64,000 nucleotides of DNA, from NCBI GenBank assembly GCA_022577435.1, contig JAKOON010000007.1, positions 22,593,263 to 22,657,262 of the forward strand. Direction: 5' to 3'. The notes under the pieces are model-generated. The model had not been told where the DNA came from, did not search any database, and saw only the letters and a list, made by a program, of their open reading frames with translations. Each line of letters begins with the position of its first letter. Within the stretch, counting starts at the first letter, position 1. Position numbers and translations under genes: made by a program. Below, piece after piece: positions 23,803-37,339 of the stretch. This DNA comes from Embiotoca jacksoni. Its lineage: Eukaryota; Chordata; Actinopteri; Embiotocidae.

Positions 23803-24329
23803 GCAGACTGCTCCAGTTGTCTCGGTTTTCTGATTTATTTGGACTTTCAGCTTTCAATTTCAAACACAGTGTCACTCCAATATGTAACCAATTTGTTGGC
23901 GCAGCCCCCCATGCATGATTACCCTTTGCACTTAAAGTGAATTTCTGCCCCCTTTAAATCATCAGCATACATATGGAAAAGGCTGAATGCAAATCTGTTC
24001 TTTGACCTACATTTGTCTTTTCCCCTCCAGCATTTGGACGGTTTAAATGTTCCTATTTGGATATTTACAACAATCTCACAATTATTTATGACGCAGAGAT
24101 GAAAGGGCTTTATGTGTGAAGTTCAACGGTATTAGTGTGTTTGTGTCATGCAACATCAGATTAGAGAGAAGAGGGAAGAAGGAAGTGAGACGAAACTTGA
24201 CTCTGACCTAAAACCTCATTAGAACTAAAAAAGCAGTTAAACAAATGAGATAAAAAAATATGATACTTGGTTATTTCTTTAACAACAGACATCATCCATT
24301 ATTACCGAGCGGCAGCCAACAGTGACATC
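23046..24329. other. No gene recognised; contains (CA)19
   Basis: Unique sequence with a perfect CA tract at 23763-23800. No protein motif was seen. Confidence 0.55.
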
Positions 24330-24840
24330 ACCCGTTGGTTTGTGAACGTTATGAATCCTCCAGTTCAGATTCTGTCCGTCACCATCTTTGCTAGTTCGGA
24401 GCGGTTTGGAGCAGGAAGTGACCATATTTGGACGGGGTGGGGGAGGAGCCAGCGGTGGATCTGACCGATCTGATTGGAAACCTGACGATACTACGTCCCG
24501 CCCACCGATAGCTGTAACCTGACTGCACCACAGGCCTGTCAATCAAACAGACACGCCCCCAAAAACAGGTCTTCTTGAATCTTCTTTTCTAATGAATGAG
24601 GGATTATTTTCAGATGGACCTCCAGAAAACTAATAAGAAGGAGTGACTTTAGCTAACAACACCGAGATAACTGATGGACACATTTTATTCACTTTGGATT
24701 TGATGAGAGAAGTTGAATGGGAGTCTATGGAGCCGGAGGCTTTTTGGAGCCGACCTCTAGTGGCACTCGCTGGTATTGCAGCTGAAGACACTTCTGGATC
24801 AGAACCATTTTACAGACCTGAAGCTACGAACTCTTTTATA
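24330..24840 (+). mobile_element. 511-bp interspersed repeat, copy 2
   Basis: It is aligned base for base with 3630-4140 at a constant offset of 20700, with 8 substitutions and no indels by eye. Sequence on either side differs from copy 1, so the repeated unit ends cleanly and the pair is not a large segmental duplication. The same frame is open from 24643 and ends soon after the repeat boundary. Confidence 0.85.
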
Positions 24841-26629
24841 TCCAGTCTGTGATTATTACACATTTGTGGGAGGCTCAATGTTTTCCACTCTGATATGTAA
24901 TTAACTTTTCTGGATCATAAGCTCCTCCCTCCCATAAATTTTAGTTCGTACTCCAACACACAATGTAATGATTAGATATATAGTAAAACACACTTTGCTG
25001 GTTAGTGTCACAACATTATCTTTCAAAATTGCTATATTATCATATTAACCAAAATCTAAAGTACCGATTGGTGCAAGTGGATGATCACACATTTCCTCAT
25101 AACTCAAGCTGCCTTTGAGTGAGCCTGATGAAACCCACTGGGGACATTGTGTGTCCTCTCCTGAACAAATCCATCCAGTTTCACTCACATTCTATGAAGC
25201 GGGCGCGAGCAGCTGAAGTAGGATCGTATGTTGCACGCTTTGTGACGATGAGACAAGTGTGTGTTTGTTCTCACTGCTTTAAAGTGATTTAAACTGGCTG
25301 AAGTGACTTTGATCGGCATTGTCGAGCCTGAAACCCACTTGCTGCTTTCATTTTGGCCAGTTGAGCTGCCTCTGTCTTTTGAGCACAAAAGGGCTTGAAC
25401 CCAATTATTGCCACTTCAGGCTATATTTCAACACTGTGTTTGTGAAGTGTTACACAGTCAGTCACGCATACCAGGACTACATATTGTTTTGCTGGCCACC
25501 ATATCTCAGATATCCAGCATGGATATTTGCCATCTTTATAAAATTACGGCTCATACCGAACATGAATGATTAGACAGTTTGAATCATCATTTTATGTAAC
25601 TTTCTCGTTCCAAAAGGTGCTAAGTTGTAACAAACCACAGCTTTCCTTCGAGGAAGATGAGAAAGGACAAGCTCTTTGAAAGGAGGTAACGATTGGACGT
25701 AAGTCAGCTTTCATAGATCTGCATATCATCTATCCACGTCAGCCGTTGTCAACATACCATCTGCTCCATCTCCTTACAGCTATGCTAAGTTCATATATAA
25801 TCACTGCACCCCAGCCTTCCTCTCACTTCCCCATCAGCATCTCTTCTACACAAGCACACGAGCACCTCACAGAAAGCAGCCAATTATGTGAAATAAAATG
25901 GTGGGATATTGAGCGGAGTGTATGGATGCTGAATAAGTGAGCTGGATCAATATAGTAAACAGACGTGGAAAATAATTGATAAGACAGATTGGCTTTAGAG
26001 ACTTCAATTAAAAAAGGCACTCTCACCGTGCTCCAGCTGAAATATGTCCATGTTTTGGTATCACGTTTTATTTTATTGGCTGTGAAAAAAAAATCACTGC
26101 AAATGGGTAATGCAAGTGAAAGGCTTTTGTGCAACCATGTGTAAATATCATACATTGATTTGACATCAACATAGGTACTTGGCAAGGAACATCTGAGATT
26201 GACTTTGAATGGCACAGTGAAGACTGTATTTTGTTACAGCACTGTGAGATGAAGTAGATTTAATGAAACCACAGTGTGGAAAAGAAGAGTGCTGCTGAAG
26301 ATGTTAGAAAATAACAAAACAGAAAACTGGGGAGGCAGAACTAATGTGTAAATCGTAGGTCTGCACATGGATGGCGGGGACATGTCCCCCCGCATATCTT
26401 GGAAGGACAGAATTGTCCCCGCTAACATTTCTGCGACCTTGTTTGCATCATCTTTGGAGTGAAGTCATATCAGATTAATTCCAATGTGGTCTCCCAGAGG
26501 CTACGTCTCCAAGACGACCAATTAAAGAAAGCTAAGCATTTGATTGGCTGACAGGCAGGGAGGAGTTTTCTAAAAGCTCACATCACATGTAAATGTTCTA
26601 CTTTATGCCAGACACAATAAAGAAAATGT
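24841..26629. other. No gene recognised
   Basis: AT-rich unique-looking sequence. A minus-strand frame of 130 codons at 25823-26215 is AT-driven and carries no recognisable motif. Confidence 0.5.
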
Positions 26630-26695
26630 CGACCAGTGTGTCGCACTGTCGGCTCACTGCAGGAAGGTTCTGGGTTCGAACCTCGGCCAACACAT
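26630..26695 (+). mobile_element. Truncated tRNA-derived SINE head
   Basis: GTCGCACTGTCGGCTCACTG resembles a degenerate A box region, and GGTTCGAACCT at 26673-26683 is a good B box for RNA polymerase III. The phrase AGAAGGTTCTGGGTTCGAA-like is typical of a very common fish repeat head. Downstream sequence does not continue the SINE, so only the 5' part is left. A free tRNA gene is excluded because no cloverleaf closes. Confidence 0.5.
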
Positions 26696-27339
26696 TTCAT
26701 ACTTTGTATCAAGCCGGCACCAAAAAAAGGAGAAAGATCAGGAGCTTTTTCACCACCCAGAGTGGAATAGGAGGTAAACCAATTGACGAGTAGCCATTTT
26801 ACTTCAAATTAACACAAACATGGTGATCTAACATTCGTTGCCATTATTTTCCATGGTGATTAGGCTGGTGATGTCAGGCAGCCAGCAGGTTTTAACTATA
26901 AAAGATAAAATGGGTGTAGATATTAAAATACAAGTTGGATTTCAGTCTGAAGGAAGCTGCAGATGTTGCAGAACATAAACACAAACGTGTTTATTTTTCA
27001 TATTTAATGTTACGTTGATTTCTGGGAAAAGTAATGAAAGCTGCCAATATGTTGGCGGCTGATGCATGTTATGATGTTATAGTTATTTCCGGTCAGTGCA
27101 CAACGGCATTGTGCAGTTTCAGACAACATTCAAGTACTGCACAAGTCAGTGTACGAACATGTATGAGTACAATATGTGAGTGTACTAAGGGGAGTGCGTC
27201 ATTTGTAACACAGCCTTTGTCTTGGAAGACACTTTTTTAGTCTAACTAAGAAATGCCAAATCCTTTTTCCTTTTTGTGATGTTTGGCTGATTGAAGGTGT
27301 AATAAGCATATCATGTTGTAGGGGGCGCTGCGGGTCTAA

Positions 27340-27460
27340 GTATCCGAGTGTTATCCAACACTAACTGGACGTGCTCGTCCTCTGAAAGGTTTCTTCAGTT
27401 CCAACTGACTGGAGGGGATGAGGGGCGAAATGTCTTCGAGAAATTTATATAATTTGGATA
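27340..27460 (+). repeat. Possible end fragment of a GIY-YIG retroelement
   Basis: The segment reads TAACTGGACGTGCTCGTCCT, then GGGGATGAGGGGCGAAATGT and CTTCGAGAAATTTATA. The word GATGAGxGGxGAAACGTCTTC is familiar to me as part of the termini of fish Penelope-like elements, the family whose coding fossil lies at 42855-43650. This is recall without a search. Confidence 0.3.
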
Positions 27461-28380
27461 ACGCGTAAATTAAGCATGAACTGCAGAAGTGAAAATCTTC
27501 ACAGACGTGGGTCAACAAACATTACATTTTGTTGTAGCACAAACTCAGCTAATTAGTCTGTAATTTGGAAGGTTTTGCTCAGAAACATGAGCAGAGTGTG
27601 AATGAGAAGAATTTTAGTCAGTCACCTGCTGCTCCGCAGAGTGAAGGCACCCCGCTACATTCATTTACTCTAATGAAAAGGGGCCAACAAGTGGGCATAA
27701 TACAGTCCAATTACTGCTCATTTACATTTCCAATTATCTTTAAAAGGTATTTAAGTTAATGGTTGACATGTGTGCGGTTGACACTTCCTCAACTCCTCAT
27801 GGAGACACGGAGAGGCTGACACTTCAGTTTACATTTTTACTGACACAATAACAACAACACAGCTACAGAAGGGGAAGATCAATACGTTTCACGAGACAGA
27901 CGGCTGATTTTTATTGTCGTCATAGCATTTGTTGACAGTTAAAAAAATATGAATTTGAGCTTTTTTCTTTGTAACCATGAAGAGTGTGTTCACACAGCAA
28001 ATGGTTTTAATAGCTGCTTACAGAAATCATAAAATCAGATGAAAACCTAATCAAATTCTCCCAATTAAGTCATCAAAGCATCGCTGAGAAGTCTCTAGGA
28101 CTTTCTAGAGCCGAATGTTAAGATAAATCTTGATTACTATTTACGCGTCCTCAGAATGCACGCAGGAGAAGAATAGTCGAGCAGATCCCCTTTCACATTG
28201 TTGTTTTCAACTTTTATTTACTGTAAAGTTTCATTTTTTTTTTTTATCACTTTACAGAACATCTGAGGATGGCCTCCTTTTGTTCCCCTGCTCCTTTTTA
28301 TAAAAATAAAAATCAAATTTTCCTTTCTCCAGTCAATTTTATTCAATACAACTGGCCCACTTCTCCGCACACGCACACGC

Positions 28381-28412
<32 letters not shown>

Positions 28413-29155
28413 TTTTTACGCCGATAATCTCAGCATTTTGCTGCCGAAACCTCGAGACGTGGAAACAATAGAATTGAAATGCTGCATGCTGTGCAGCAGT
28501 TCACAGCTGCCACGCTGCCGATGCTCGTTCATAGAAACATGCATACATTGGAGCCTGTCTCTAATCCTCATATATGTATTTGTGCCTGTGTTGCCTTATT
28601 TCCTTAATCCCAAAGGCTAACCCTTCTCTCAATTGTTTTAAATGATACGTTAGATCTTGCTTTCATGCTTAATTCAGTGTGGCGCTGTTGTTCTGAATTC
28701 TCAAAACCCTTTATTTTATATTTTTACTTCTACCTGCCAGCTCATTATGTGTGATGTGCAATGAAACAGAACAAACTCATGGATGTGTCTCTCAGAGATC
28801 CTCTGGGAACCTGCTAAATTTACATCTAAACACAGATATTGAACTAAAGAAAGATGCAAATTCCATTTCCTTGGGGTTATTACTGGAAGGCAGTGACGCT
28901 ACGGGGAAAAGCTCAAAACATTCAGGATGAATTAAGCTGCTGGAAATGAGATATGTGATAGTGACTGAAGTCAGAGGCTAAATGCAACATATAGACAGCG
29001 TGTTCGACGACAAGTGTCCCTGCTCACTTAAAGCAGGAAATAGATTCCACCTAATGGTGCCGCGTTGCACGGCCTCTCTCATTCGCCGTCTCGTTAATGA
29101 AGCCGTTAGTTCTCATTTCCGATACCATTATTCTGTCAGATTAGATTAGATTGTG
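27461..29155. other. No gene recognised; contains a CA/CG tract
   Basis: Unique-looking sequence apart from the microsatellite at 28368-28412. No coding signature. Confidence 0.5.
28368..28412. repeat. (CACACG)n/(CA)n microsatellite
   Basis: The left part is CACACG units and the right part a perfect CA run. It is probably one tract that diverged at one end. Confidence 0.9.
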
Positions 29156-29187
29156 CGGGGGTGGGGGGTGGGAGGAGGGGGCGGGGT
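29156..29187 (+). other. G-quadruplex-forming motif
   Basis: G-runs of 5, 6, 3, 5 and 4 are separated by loops of one to a few bases on the plus strand, satisfying the usual G4 rule. Confidence 0.7.
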
Positions 29188-29419
29188 TATATGTACTTCA
29201 TCTAAACCTGCAGCTACTGATGATTTTTGACACTTTTGTACAGCAGAGACAAATTGTCAACACAACATTCATGACATATTATCACATTTTACATTTGAAC
29301 TTGTCAGCAAACAGTTGCTTTTTCATTCAGTAGATGAGCAACACGATCAGTGAGTGTTTTTGTTTACAATAGCTGGCAATTCTTTAGAACACTTCACCTT
29401 AATGTCGCTGCATGTAGAC

Positions 29420-29770
29420 CATGTCATAGTCCTGCTTTTTTAAAATGTATATCCTGTTTTATTTTGAAATCCCTCAACCTGTGTGTTTCAGGCATTCCTG
29501 TTTTTGTGTTTTTCATAGTTTCCATATCTACCTGTGTACACATAACTAGTCCCGTCTCCTCTTTTCAGTTGCCAGATTGTCATCTGTCCCTGTTGTTTTA
29601 TGTGATTTCAAGTACAGTTTCGTTTCAATTTTGTATTTCAGTTCATTCCCTTTTTTGTATGAGTGCTTATTTTTGCCAGCTTCCTCCTCTGTAACGGTCT
29701 ATCAGATTTTTAAGGTAAACCATTGCTTTTATTTTTATCGTCTACTTCCTGTCGTGTGTTTGGGTTAATA
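29420..29770 (+). repeat. Diverged LTR-like interspersed repeat
   Basis: The segment begins with ATCCTGTTTTATTTTGAAAT, as at 15984, and passes through GTTGCCAGATTGTC. It ends near CTTCCTGTCGTGTGTTTGGG, a terminal word also seen inverted at 20300-20358. Frames here are T-rich and meaningless. Family assignment is tentative. Confidence 0.35.
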
Positions 29771-29920
29771 ATTCCAGTTATGTTTTTTTATTGGATATAT
29801 AATATATATAATAACATCTTAAAACCAAAACATAACTTACTCTGAATATTATTTACAATTTAATGTAACAGAAATTATGACCCATTTATAAACTATAATA
29901 CAACAGTGTGACTGTAGGAT

Positions 29921-30195
29921 GGGGAGGAGAGGCTGTAGCTCAGACAGTAAAGTGGGTTGCACACTAATCCGAAGGTTGGTGGTTCAATCCCCAGCTCCTC
30001 CTGTCCACATGCCTAAGTGTCCTTGAGCAAGACACTGAACCCTAAGTTGCTCCCGATGGTGAACCATCAGTGTTTTAATGTTCTCCTGATGGCAGCACCC
30101 TGCATGGTGATCTGTCTCATTAGTGGGTGAATGGAAAACCATGTGAAAGCACTTTGAGACTGAAAGGTGATAAAACTATACAAGTACAGACCATT
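29921..30195 (+). mobile_element. tRNA-derived SINE
   Basis: The head GGCTGTAGCTCAGACAGTAA fits a tRNA-like A box and GGTTCAATCCC at 29981-29991 fits a B box. The body (AAGTGTCCTTGAGCAAGACA, CTGAACCCTAAGTTGCTCC) and the tail (AAAGCACTTTGAG, ACTATACAAGTACAGACCAT) match a SINE that is widespread in percomorph fish. A TAGGAT hexamer at 29915-29920 is repeated at 30196-30201 and may be the target-site duplication, though it is short. Transcription, if any, would be by RNA polymerase III from the internal boxes; mobilisation would need a partner LINE. Confidence 0.85.
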
Positions 30196-30201
30196 TAGGA
30201 T

Positions 30202-33018
30202 AATATACTGTTACCTGTTAATAGTTCTGTCATGCAGCATTTTATAGTGACAACTAGTTGACCAAAATATTTGCTACACAACACACAAGCAAACAGTGCA
30301 CAAGCAATTATAGGCATAACTCAAATAAGGATTTAATTTCATTTTAAGAAAATCTAATTTCACCTTGTGTAAAGTATCTTGAGATGTCATATGTTTTGGT
30401 TTGCCAGGCACGCAATCGCTGACTTGGACAAACAGGGAGATCCCCGGAGGGCCACGTTGGTCGTTGGATGAAATGGTTGTTAAATACAATAATCTTATAA
30501 ATAGATCATGTAGGCTACACATGCAGATGTGTCAGCTGCACTGCACACTGCGATTGATACAGATGTTTCTCAGAAAATGATCTACACCACAGACACTTGG
30601 ATGCTGAATGGTGAGAGTGACCCCCACCAGATCCCCAGGTGGTCTGTCCCATTTCAGGAGGTTACAGTTGGTCACCTGATTGAGTTGAAGTTGTGAGAAG
30701 AAATAAAACAAGAATATGGAGAACAGAGAAACAAAAAAATAGAAGCTGAGGAAGTCAATGATGCAGCCAAATGTGCCAAAACTACTCAAATTAATTATTT
30801 AACAAAATAAATAATAACCTGGCAGCTTAGTGAAGGTACAGAACAAGCAGCTGCCACGATGTCAGGTGTGCACAATGAGATGTATAATGCTGCCTACAAA
30901 CCATAATTCTGTGTTAAATTAGTTAACAGCCTAACATGGTCACATATATCAGTTCCAATATCACTGCTATTCATACTCACGTGTAATACTCCTGACCTGT
31001 TATGCTTTAATAGTAGAAACGTACAGAACACACAAATGAACAATATATAACACGATGGCATGTTCTGCATGTAAAAGAAACAAAAATCAACATGTTTCAG
31101 TGGAAACATGTTTCCGTGTTTATTGAGTTAAAGCCTTTCATATTGCTGATATTATGATGTAATGCAGGTACAGATGAGTCTCATGAGCTATAGACATCTA
31201 TAAAGACAATACAAGAGAGAGCAGAGTCGACTCGGGGACTCGTCACAGCAGCGCCGCAGACGCCTGAACCAGCTAGATGAAGGCTGGTGATTAGTTTGAT
31301 TACTTTGCTCGCTCTCAGTCGGAAGATCAGATGAGTGTTTTGTTATTATCCTCAACAAACACCAGAACTTCGGGAACCAAAGGCATCAACAAGTGGTTGA
31401 CTTTAATGTGAAATAAACTAAACAAAACAGGAAAGTGTCGTCTGTTTGGCTTTTGCAACTTTGGTTCGTGATCGTCTTTTCATCAAAGGAGGCATGAGAG
31501 AGCAGCAATATATATTCACCAGATAATATTGGAACGATAGAGACGGAGAGAGTCTGGATGTTAATTTAGAAAGCAAGCAAGTGAAGAAGAAAGGTTAGAT
31601 GATGGAGCCCAGAGTGGATGTTATTAAAGTTACAGGAAAATGTTGTCTTAGCTCCACGGGGGAAAAGCAGAGTTTGCTTCTAACCTGAAAAACATTGTTG
31701 TTAATCATTGCAACACTGTAGAATTGATTCTCTGTTTGATTACATTTGATTAGATTTGATTCTGGTCTCGAGCAAATTTGTCGTTTTCCTCGAACAGCAT
31801 TAAAGCAGTCACACAAAGAAAACCAAGAAGCAGCATGAAACAGGCGCAGAGGGAAGAATCTCTGTTACCCTGCTGTCTAAAGACACAATCGACAGAGTGA
31901 TGGATGTCTACAGGAAGTTAGGCAAGCAGGCATGTTTTCAGTACAAGATATCAGTCATATCTGAGAGACTGAGTGTTCAGGTGGACTGTGGATCATCTGC
32001 AGAGCGACTGAAACAAGAACATCTGATGTTCAATGGATGGTGCGGCTTGTATCCAGCGACAGCACCGATGGTTCTCCACACTTCTCTCTCAGCAGGCTCC
32101 TCCTCAGATCCATACACTGCACACATGGTGCGTTTCACATCCTGGACTGGCAGACACAACAGGCAGCACTGTTTTCACTGCTTAATGATAGAGCAGTGTT
32201 CATCAGAGTCATACTAACGTATGCAGAAGTGGGAAGAGGTGAGTCAGGACTAAAATGCAAAAGTGTTTGGGTGCTTCAGGAATTCAGGTTTGGTTTTTTA
32301 TTTTTAAATCTGCTAATGGACCCTATTTTCATGAATCTGGGTTCAATTCAATTTATTCTGTCCTCAGAGTAGGTGTCAGACCACACTTCGACAGATAGCG
32401 AACATACTGCTGTATAGAGAGTCAGACGAAGAAGTAAAGTTGAATGAACTTTTACTGTTTGTTTTCCTCTTTTCATGTACAACAATCTTTTTAAAAAAAA
32501 CTGAAATAAGGACAAAAATAAATCACTCAATCAGTATGTATGTCAAAATAAAATGACATATCTTTTCTGTTGTACCACACAGAATAAAACACTGTGCTAA
32601 ATTACCTTCCTTTTCAACAAACAAGGCCTGGCTTGATAATTAACATTTTTGCTGAGTCATCACAATGCTTTAACTTAACTTAGATGCTAAAAATACGAGC
32701 TCCATAAAAATGTCCCTCTTTATGTTAAAGTTCTATGTAATCATTCAATAAACGGTACAATTCAGCACACATGGTATGTTGGTACTCTCAAGCATTGCTT
32801 CTCAAGGCACTCAACGTAAGAAAGGCAGAGGATCAGCTGGTCACGTGACCCCTCACCTCTGCTGTGAGCTGGAATCACTGCTCTGGCCACATCATGTGAC
32901 CCTATTGGCCAATGAATGAAAAGAAGACTTCTACTGCTGAAACTAACTGCAATAACACATGCAACCACCAGGGGGATACATTAAAAATAATCGAAACATC
33001 AACCCAATATACAGAACA
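30202..33018. other. No gene recognised
   Basis: AT-rich unique-looking sequence. Frames at 31897-32217 and 32037-32372 overlap in two plus frames without a motif. No tandem array. Confidence 0.5.
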
Positions 33019-33178
33019 CAATTCAATTCAATTCAATTTTATTTATATAGTGTCAAATCACAACATGGTTATTTCATGGCACTTAACACATTAAAGTCCT
33101 TACAGTATAACTTTACAATATTATACAAAGAAACACAACAATTCAACAATTCCCACAAAAGCTAGGAGGGAAAAAACT
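33019..33178 (-). mobile_element. Retroelement 3' end, minus copy
   Basis: Starts with the tail word ATTCAATTCAATTCAATTTT and continues through AGTGTCAAATCACAACATG, CACATTAAAGTCCTTACAG and ACAATTCAACAATTCCCAC. It is the same family as 12125-12304 and closest to 62875-63115. It is 5'-truncated. Confidence 0.75.
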
Positions 33179-34379
33179 ACGTTTTGTGTGCCAGAAACAC
33201 TTGTATGTGTGGCCAACTTGTTTGGGGGTAATTTGAACACATCTGTGGCACAGTGGTAAAATAGGAAGAATGGATTATTAGAAGCTGTGTTACAGCCGAT
33301 TTCTATCACGAACAATCACATCAGCTCCTCTCATCCCCTTTAAAACCGCTGTGACATATTTTCAGGTTGAGGTCTAATTCTTTATGTCAGTAGGACTGAA
33401 TACGTAGAACATCCACCCAACCTGTCTGTGGGATTTTGCACAGGTCTGTTCATGTGCACTTTGCCCAAAATTGACACCAAACTTGCAGTGCGTGAGTGCA
33501 TCGTTACCGTCGGCGACCTGTCTCGTCACATCCAGCTCATGTCGACCCAACAAAATAGCAACTCAGCACAAGCACGGAAAAAAACGAAAATAATTTATGC
33601 TCAACCAAAATGCAAATCTGCTTCTGTTTTTATTCTACTTCAAAGTATAATAAAGATAACTTTCTACATGACTTTCTATAAAGTACTTAAACAGTAACAG
33701 GAACTTCCTGTTATTCTTTCAATAAAAATTCTGAAATATTTCAAACAAACATTTTTTCCTTCGGTAACAAACAAAATACCATTTTGTGTCCAACATTTTA
33801 TTGAACAACAACCTTCAATCAAATCTTCAGAAAAAGAAAAAAAAAATTCACTTTCACACTGTCGACTAAATCCTTCTAAAATTATACAGTGAGCTTCAGT
33901 TTGGATATGAAACATTATGAAATAACACGAAAGAACAAAAACACGATAAACCACGAGAATTTCAAGGTTTTCATGCAACAATGAAATGTGGAACTCACAT
34001 TTAACAAAGTCAAGCTGACCTAACCAAAATAACTTGTTATAACTTGTAGAAAAAATATATAGATTTTTGTGTTTCATGAGAGAAGAAGCGTGAGAGACAA
34101 ACTTGATCTTTAGTATTTCACTTCTCTTCTCTTCTGGCATCTTTTCACAGACACATACGTTACTTCCATTATTACATACAGTCTGTGGACATGCATATCA
34201 AGACATTCATAACAGGTTATTTCTAATTTTGTTACACAAAAAAAAAATTATATATATATATATATAAATATTCTCATATCTTAAAACAATAATACTGTAA
34301 TATAGTCAGTTCCAGAGACCAGTGGACGGCTCAGACATTTATTACTGTTATACACATGCACAAGGAAAAATAGATAATG
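33179..34379. other. No gene recognised; short TA tract
   Basis: Very AT-rich. The TA run at about 34249-34266 follows an A9 run. A 154-codon minus frame (33676-34140) is AT-driven with no recognisable motif. Confidence 0.5.
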
Positions 34380-34503
34380 GTCCACCCGTCCATCCGTCCA
34401 TCCACCCGTCCATCCGTCCATCCACCCATCCATCCGTCCACCCATCCATCCATCCGTCCACCCATCCATCCGTCCATCCATCCGTCCATCCATCCATCCA
34501 TCC
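34380..34503. repeat. (CCAT/CCGT/CACC)n tetranucleotide array
   Basis: About 124 bp are built of CCATCCGT, CCATCCAT and CCACCCGT words. Open frames of Met-Asp-Gly-Trp or His-Pro-Ser type are by-products. Confidence 0.95.
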
Positions 34504-37194
34504 AGCCACCATACATGTCATACAGCTGCACTCATTTTCATTTTATAACAGAAAATCACAGGTAATACCCAAAAGGCACACACTGGTTACCATCACGACC
34601 TCCGGGGGTGCCGAGTAATGGTCGGATACACAATTAACAATTAAGGTCAGGAGAGGACACGTGTGTCCATCTATTATCCACATTTTAACGACATCCACAG
34701 ACATTAACAGCTGATGGAAAGATAATAAACAGCAACACTGCAGAACTTGCTTCACTTTTCTCATTTTATTTCTGGCAGTGTAAATGTTTCACTGCTCCAC
34801 TGCATGTAGAAATTAAAGAATAATAGAGCAACAGACACAAACACCACACAATGTGAGTTGAAGATGGAGACAAATTCATCCCTGAAAACAGATATGCTGT
34901 ATGTTGGGTGGGAAGAACCAGTGTTCGTCTTCTAATCATGTAATCTTGTTATTCATACTGCAACATTTAATCAAAACATGTACTTATTTGCATGTTTTGA
35001 AAATTCCTGTGAAATGTTAAATGTCTGTGGTGTTTGTTTCTGTGTGTGTTTATGGGGGAGGCTGGTGGCACCAGGAGGCCCGCGGTGTACCGAGAAGAAG
35101 GCAGCCGGAGGTTCACGAGGATCTTATTACCATTTATAAGGATTAACCACGATCAAGCATCCACCTAGAAGGCTTTATGTAGCATGCCGATATATCAGGG
35201 GAGGCTTTACACGTATGTTCTGGAGATGAGTGTATGGCGGCTGAAACGTACCTCCATGAATCCCAGAGACGAGGTTTCATACATCAAACCTCTGGTTGAT
35301 TAGAAGCTTTACAGAACTGCAATCCCAACTCTTTAATTCGGAGACAGTCATAGAAGTTTGGGCATCAGTAGATGGATAACTTTGCTGGAGGGCTCTCATC
35401 AGGCGCACACTCAGCCTGTTGCGTTTGCTTAATGCTAATTTGGCCAGTGGCAACCTTGCTGATTGGGTCATTAGTTGCTCCCTAACGTTCTGTCAGACAT
35501 TTCATTTCCTGTGCCCTCTGTGGGTTAATGAGGTGTGGAGCAGTGGGGAGCTGATGGTGGGGGTGGGAATATTGGGACAGTTCATTCTGCCAGTGTTTTC
35601 TCGGCTCCTCGGCCTCATTTGCATGGCAGGAGGAGGTGAGCACCTGAACCGCAGGGAGTCTCCCCAACAGCACCCGGAGAAGGGAAAGCTCGCAGAGAAT
35701 AGATGATTTGGGCCAATTAGGCCGTCCAAGCGGCTACGAGACAGCAGCAGCTAAGAAGTCATTAAGGGAGAAGAGGGTGTTCATTTTCACAAACAGGGGA
35801 GTACACAAAGTCATATCCAGCTAAACACAGAGGACTCAGGAAACCCAGTGGCACATGGTTATCTTCTCCCTCCTCTGACTCCCCTGCACAGTTTAAAGAA
35901 ACACTTCAAAGGACTGTTGTGGGAATATGTCTTTTCACCTTCTCTTTTAGAGAAGAGAAGATGAATATCAATCTCACGTTTGTACTGCAATGAAACCAAA
36001 TCTTGGGATTTTTCTTACCCTTTATATTTAATTTCTCTGTGTAATGTATTTGAGATATTTTGTGTGTTTAAGGGGAAAAAAATCAGATAATTGAATGGGT
36101 TGGAAATAGGTCAGATAAGATGAAGGCACTTCCATTTTAGCAATTGAATATAATTTCAATCAGGATAGATCATTTGGAAGTGAATAACAATATTTATTGA
36201 AGTAATGATAGTTTGAATGAAAAGTTTTTGCAATTAGATTCTGGCAACAAAAGGTGACTTCATAGTCTCAAATGAAGGAAGAAGAGAGGACAGGACCCCC
36301 AACAATAAATTACAAGTAATTTTACCATGCTGAGAATGATTCCACTCTGACAAGCAATATAATACCATTATTATACGATACCAGCTATATGAATGAGCAA
36401 AGCACAGAAAAAAGTTTCGTATGTGAAATAGATTAAATTATATAAACAGGGTCAGAAGGATGGAATTAAGTCCTAAATGAAGGAAGCGAAAGGAGAAAGA
36501 TCTGAGCCTATGATGGAGGCTGAAGGTCAGAGGAGAGATGCAGGGAAGTCTTGAAGACTGTTAAAAACCTGGGAAAGATACACAAGCTTGTTGTGAAGAC
36601 TTGTTACAGGCCAGAAACAAAAGAGGGACAGATGTGGGTCTGTGATTAAGGCAGGAGGGCCAACAGAGGCTGGAAGGGATGAGTTGATAATCCCCATTGT
36701 GTGACCACTTAGCGTGACTGCAGTTATTAGGCTTAGTGAAGCCAGATAACAAACAGATATCCCAGGTACACCGAACTTGTTTCACAGTGCAGACCTCAGG
36801 CCTTGACTCTGGCTACTGGACACACACATGAGATTAGGAACGCTGTCACTCCGAGAGAGAGTGAATAAACATATTTCCTTCATTGCAGAACTATCCCTGT
36901 TTGACTGCTGTAAGTAAACTGGGCTATAAATGTTAAATGGAAAAAAAGTTATGATATTCAATTTTCAGAGCACGGCGAGGAGTTGAAATGGGATTCCATC
37001 TGCTCCTCACCGACGGGGAGAAGCAGCATCCACCTTTCCTGAGGCTTAGTCCTCTTTCATCATTTACACACTGCGTTTCTGACTGTAATGGGTCGTAATT
37101 ATATGTGATTATGCTTAAACCTCCCTGGATGCATCGTCCAAAAGCAATAACATCATTCCACTAAATCGCATCACTTTGACTGTTCGCGGCGCAC
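34504..37194. other. No gene recognised; possible regulatory sequence
   Basis: No repeat family or coding motif was recognised. The part 35140-35500 has a balanced composition and several transcription-factor-like sites and is discussed as a finding. Confidence 0.5.
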
Positions 37195-37231
37195 TTTTTT
37201 TTTTTTTTTTTTTTTTTTTTGGGGGGGGGGG
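37195..37231. repeat. T26-G11 homopolymer junction
   Basis: A run of 26 T is followed directly by 11 G. The length of both runs may be unreliable. Confidence 0.9.
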
Positions 37232-37339
37232 TCTGTTAAAAATACTGTATATACCGTATTTGCAGATAGTCAGATCATCCCTGCACAATGTGCAGAGAAT
37301 CCTCATCTAGTGATGTTCATATCTATGATAAAATGTGAA

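Noticed and set aside
29921..30001. tRNA gene
   Set aside because: A and B boxes are present but the sequence continues into a SINE body and no acceptor stem closes.
33676..34140. 154-codon minus-strand coding region
   Set aside because: The frame is AT-driven, rich in Phe, Ile and Ser, and no motif or start context supports it.
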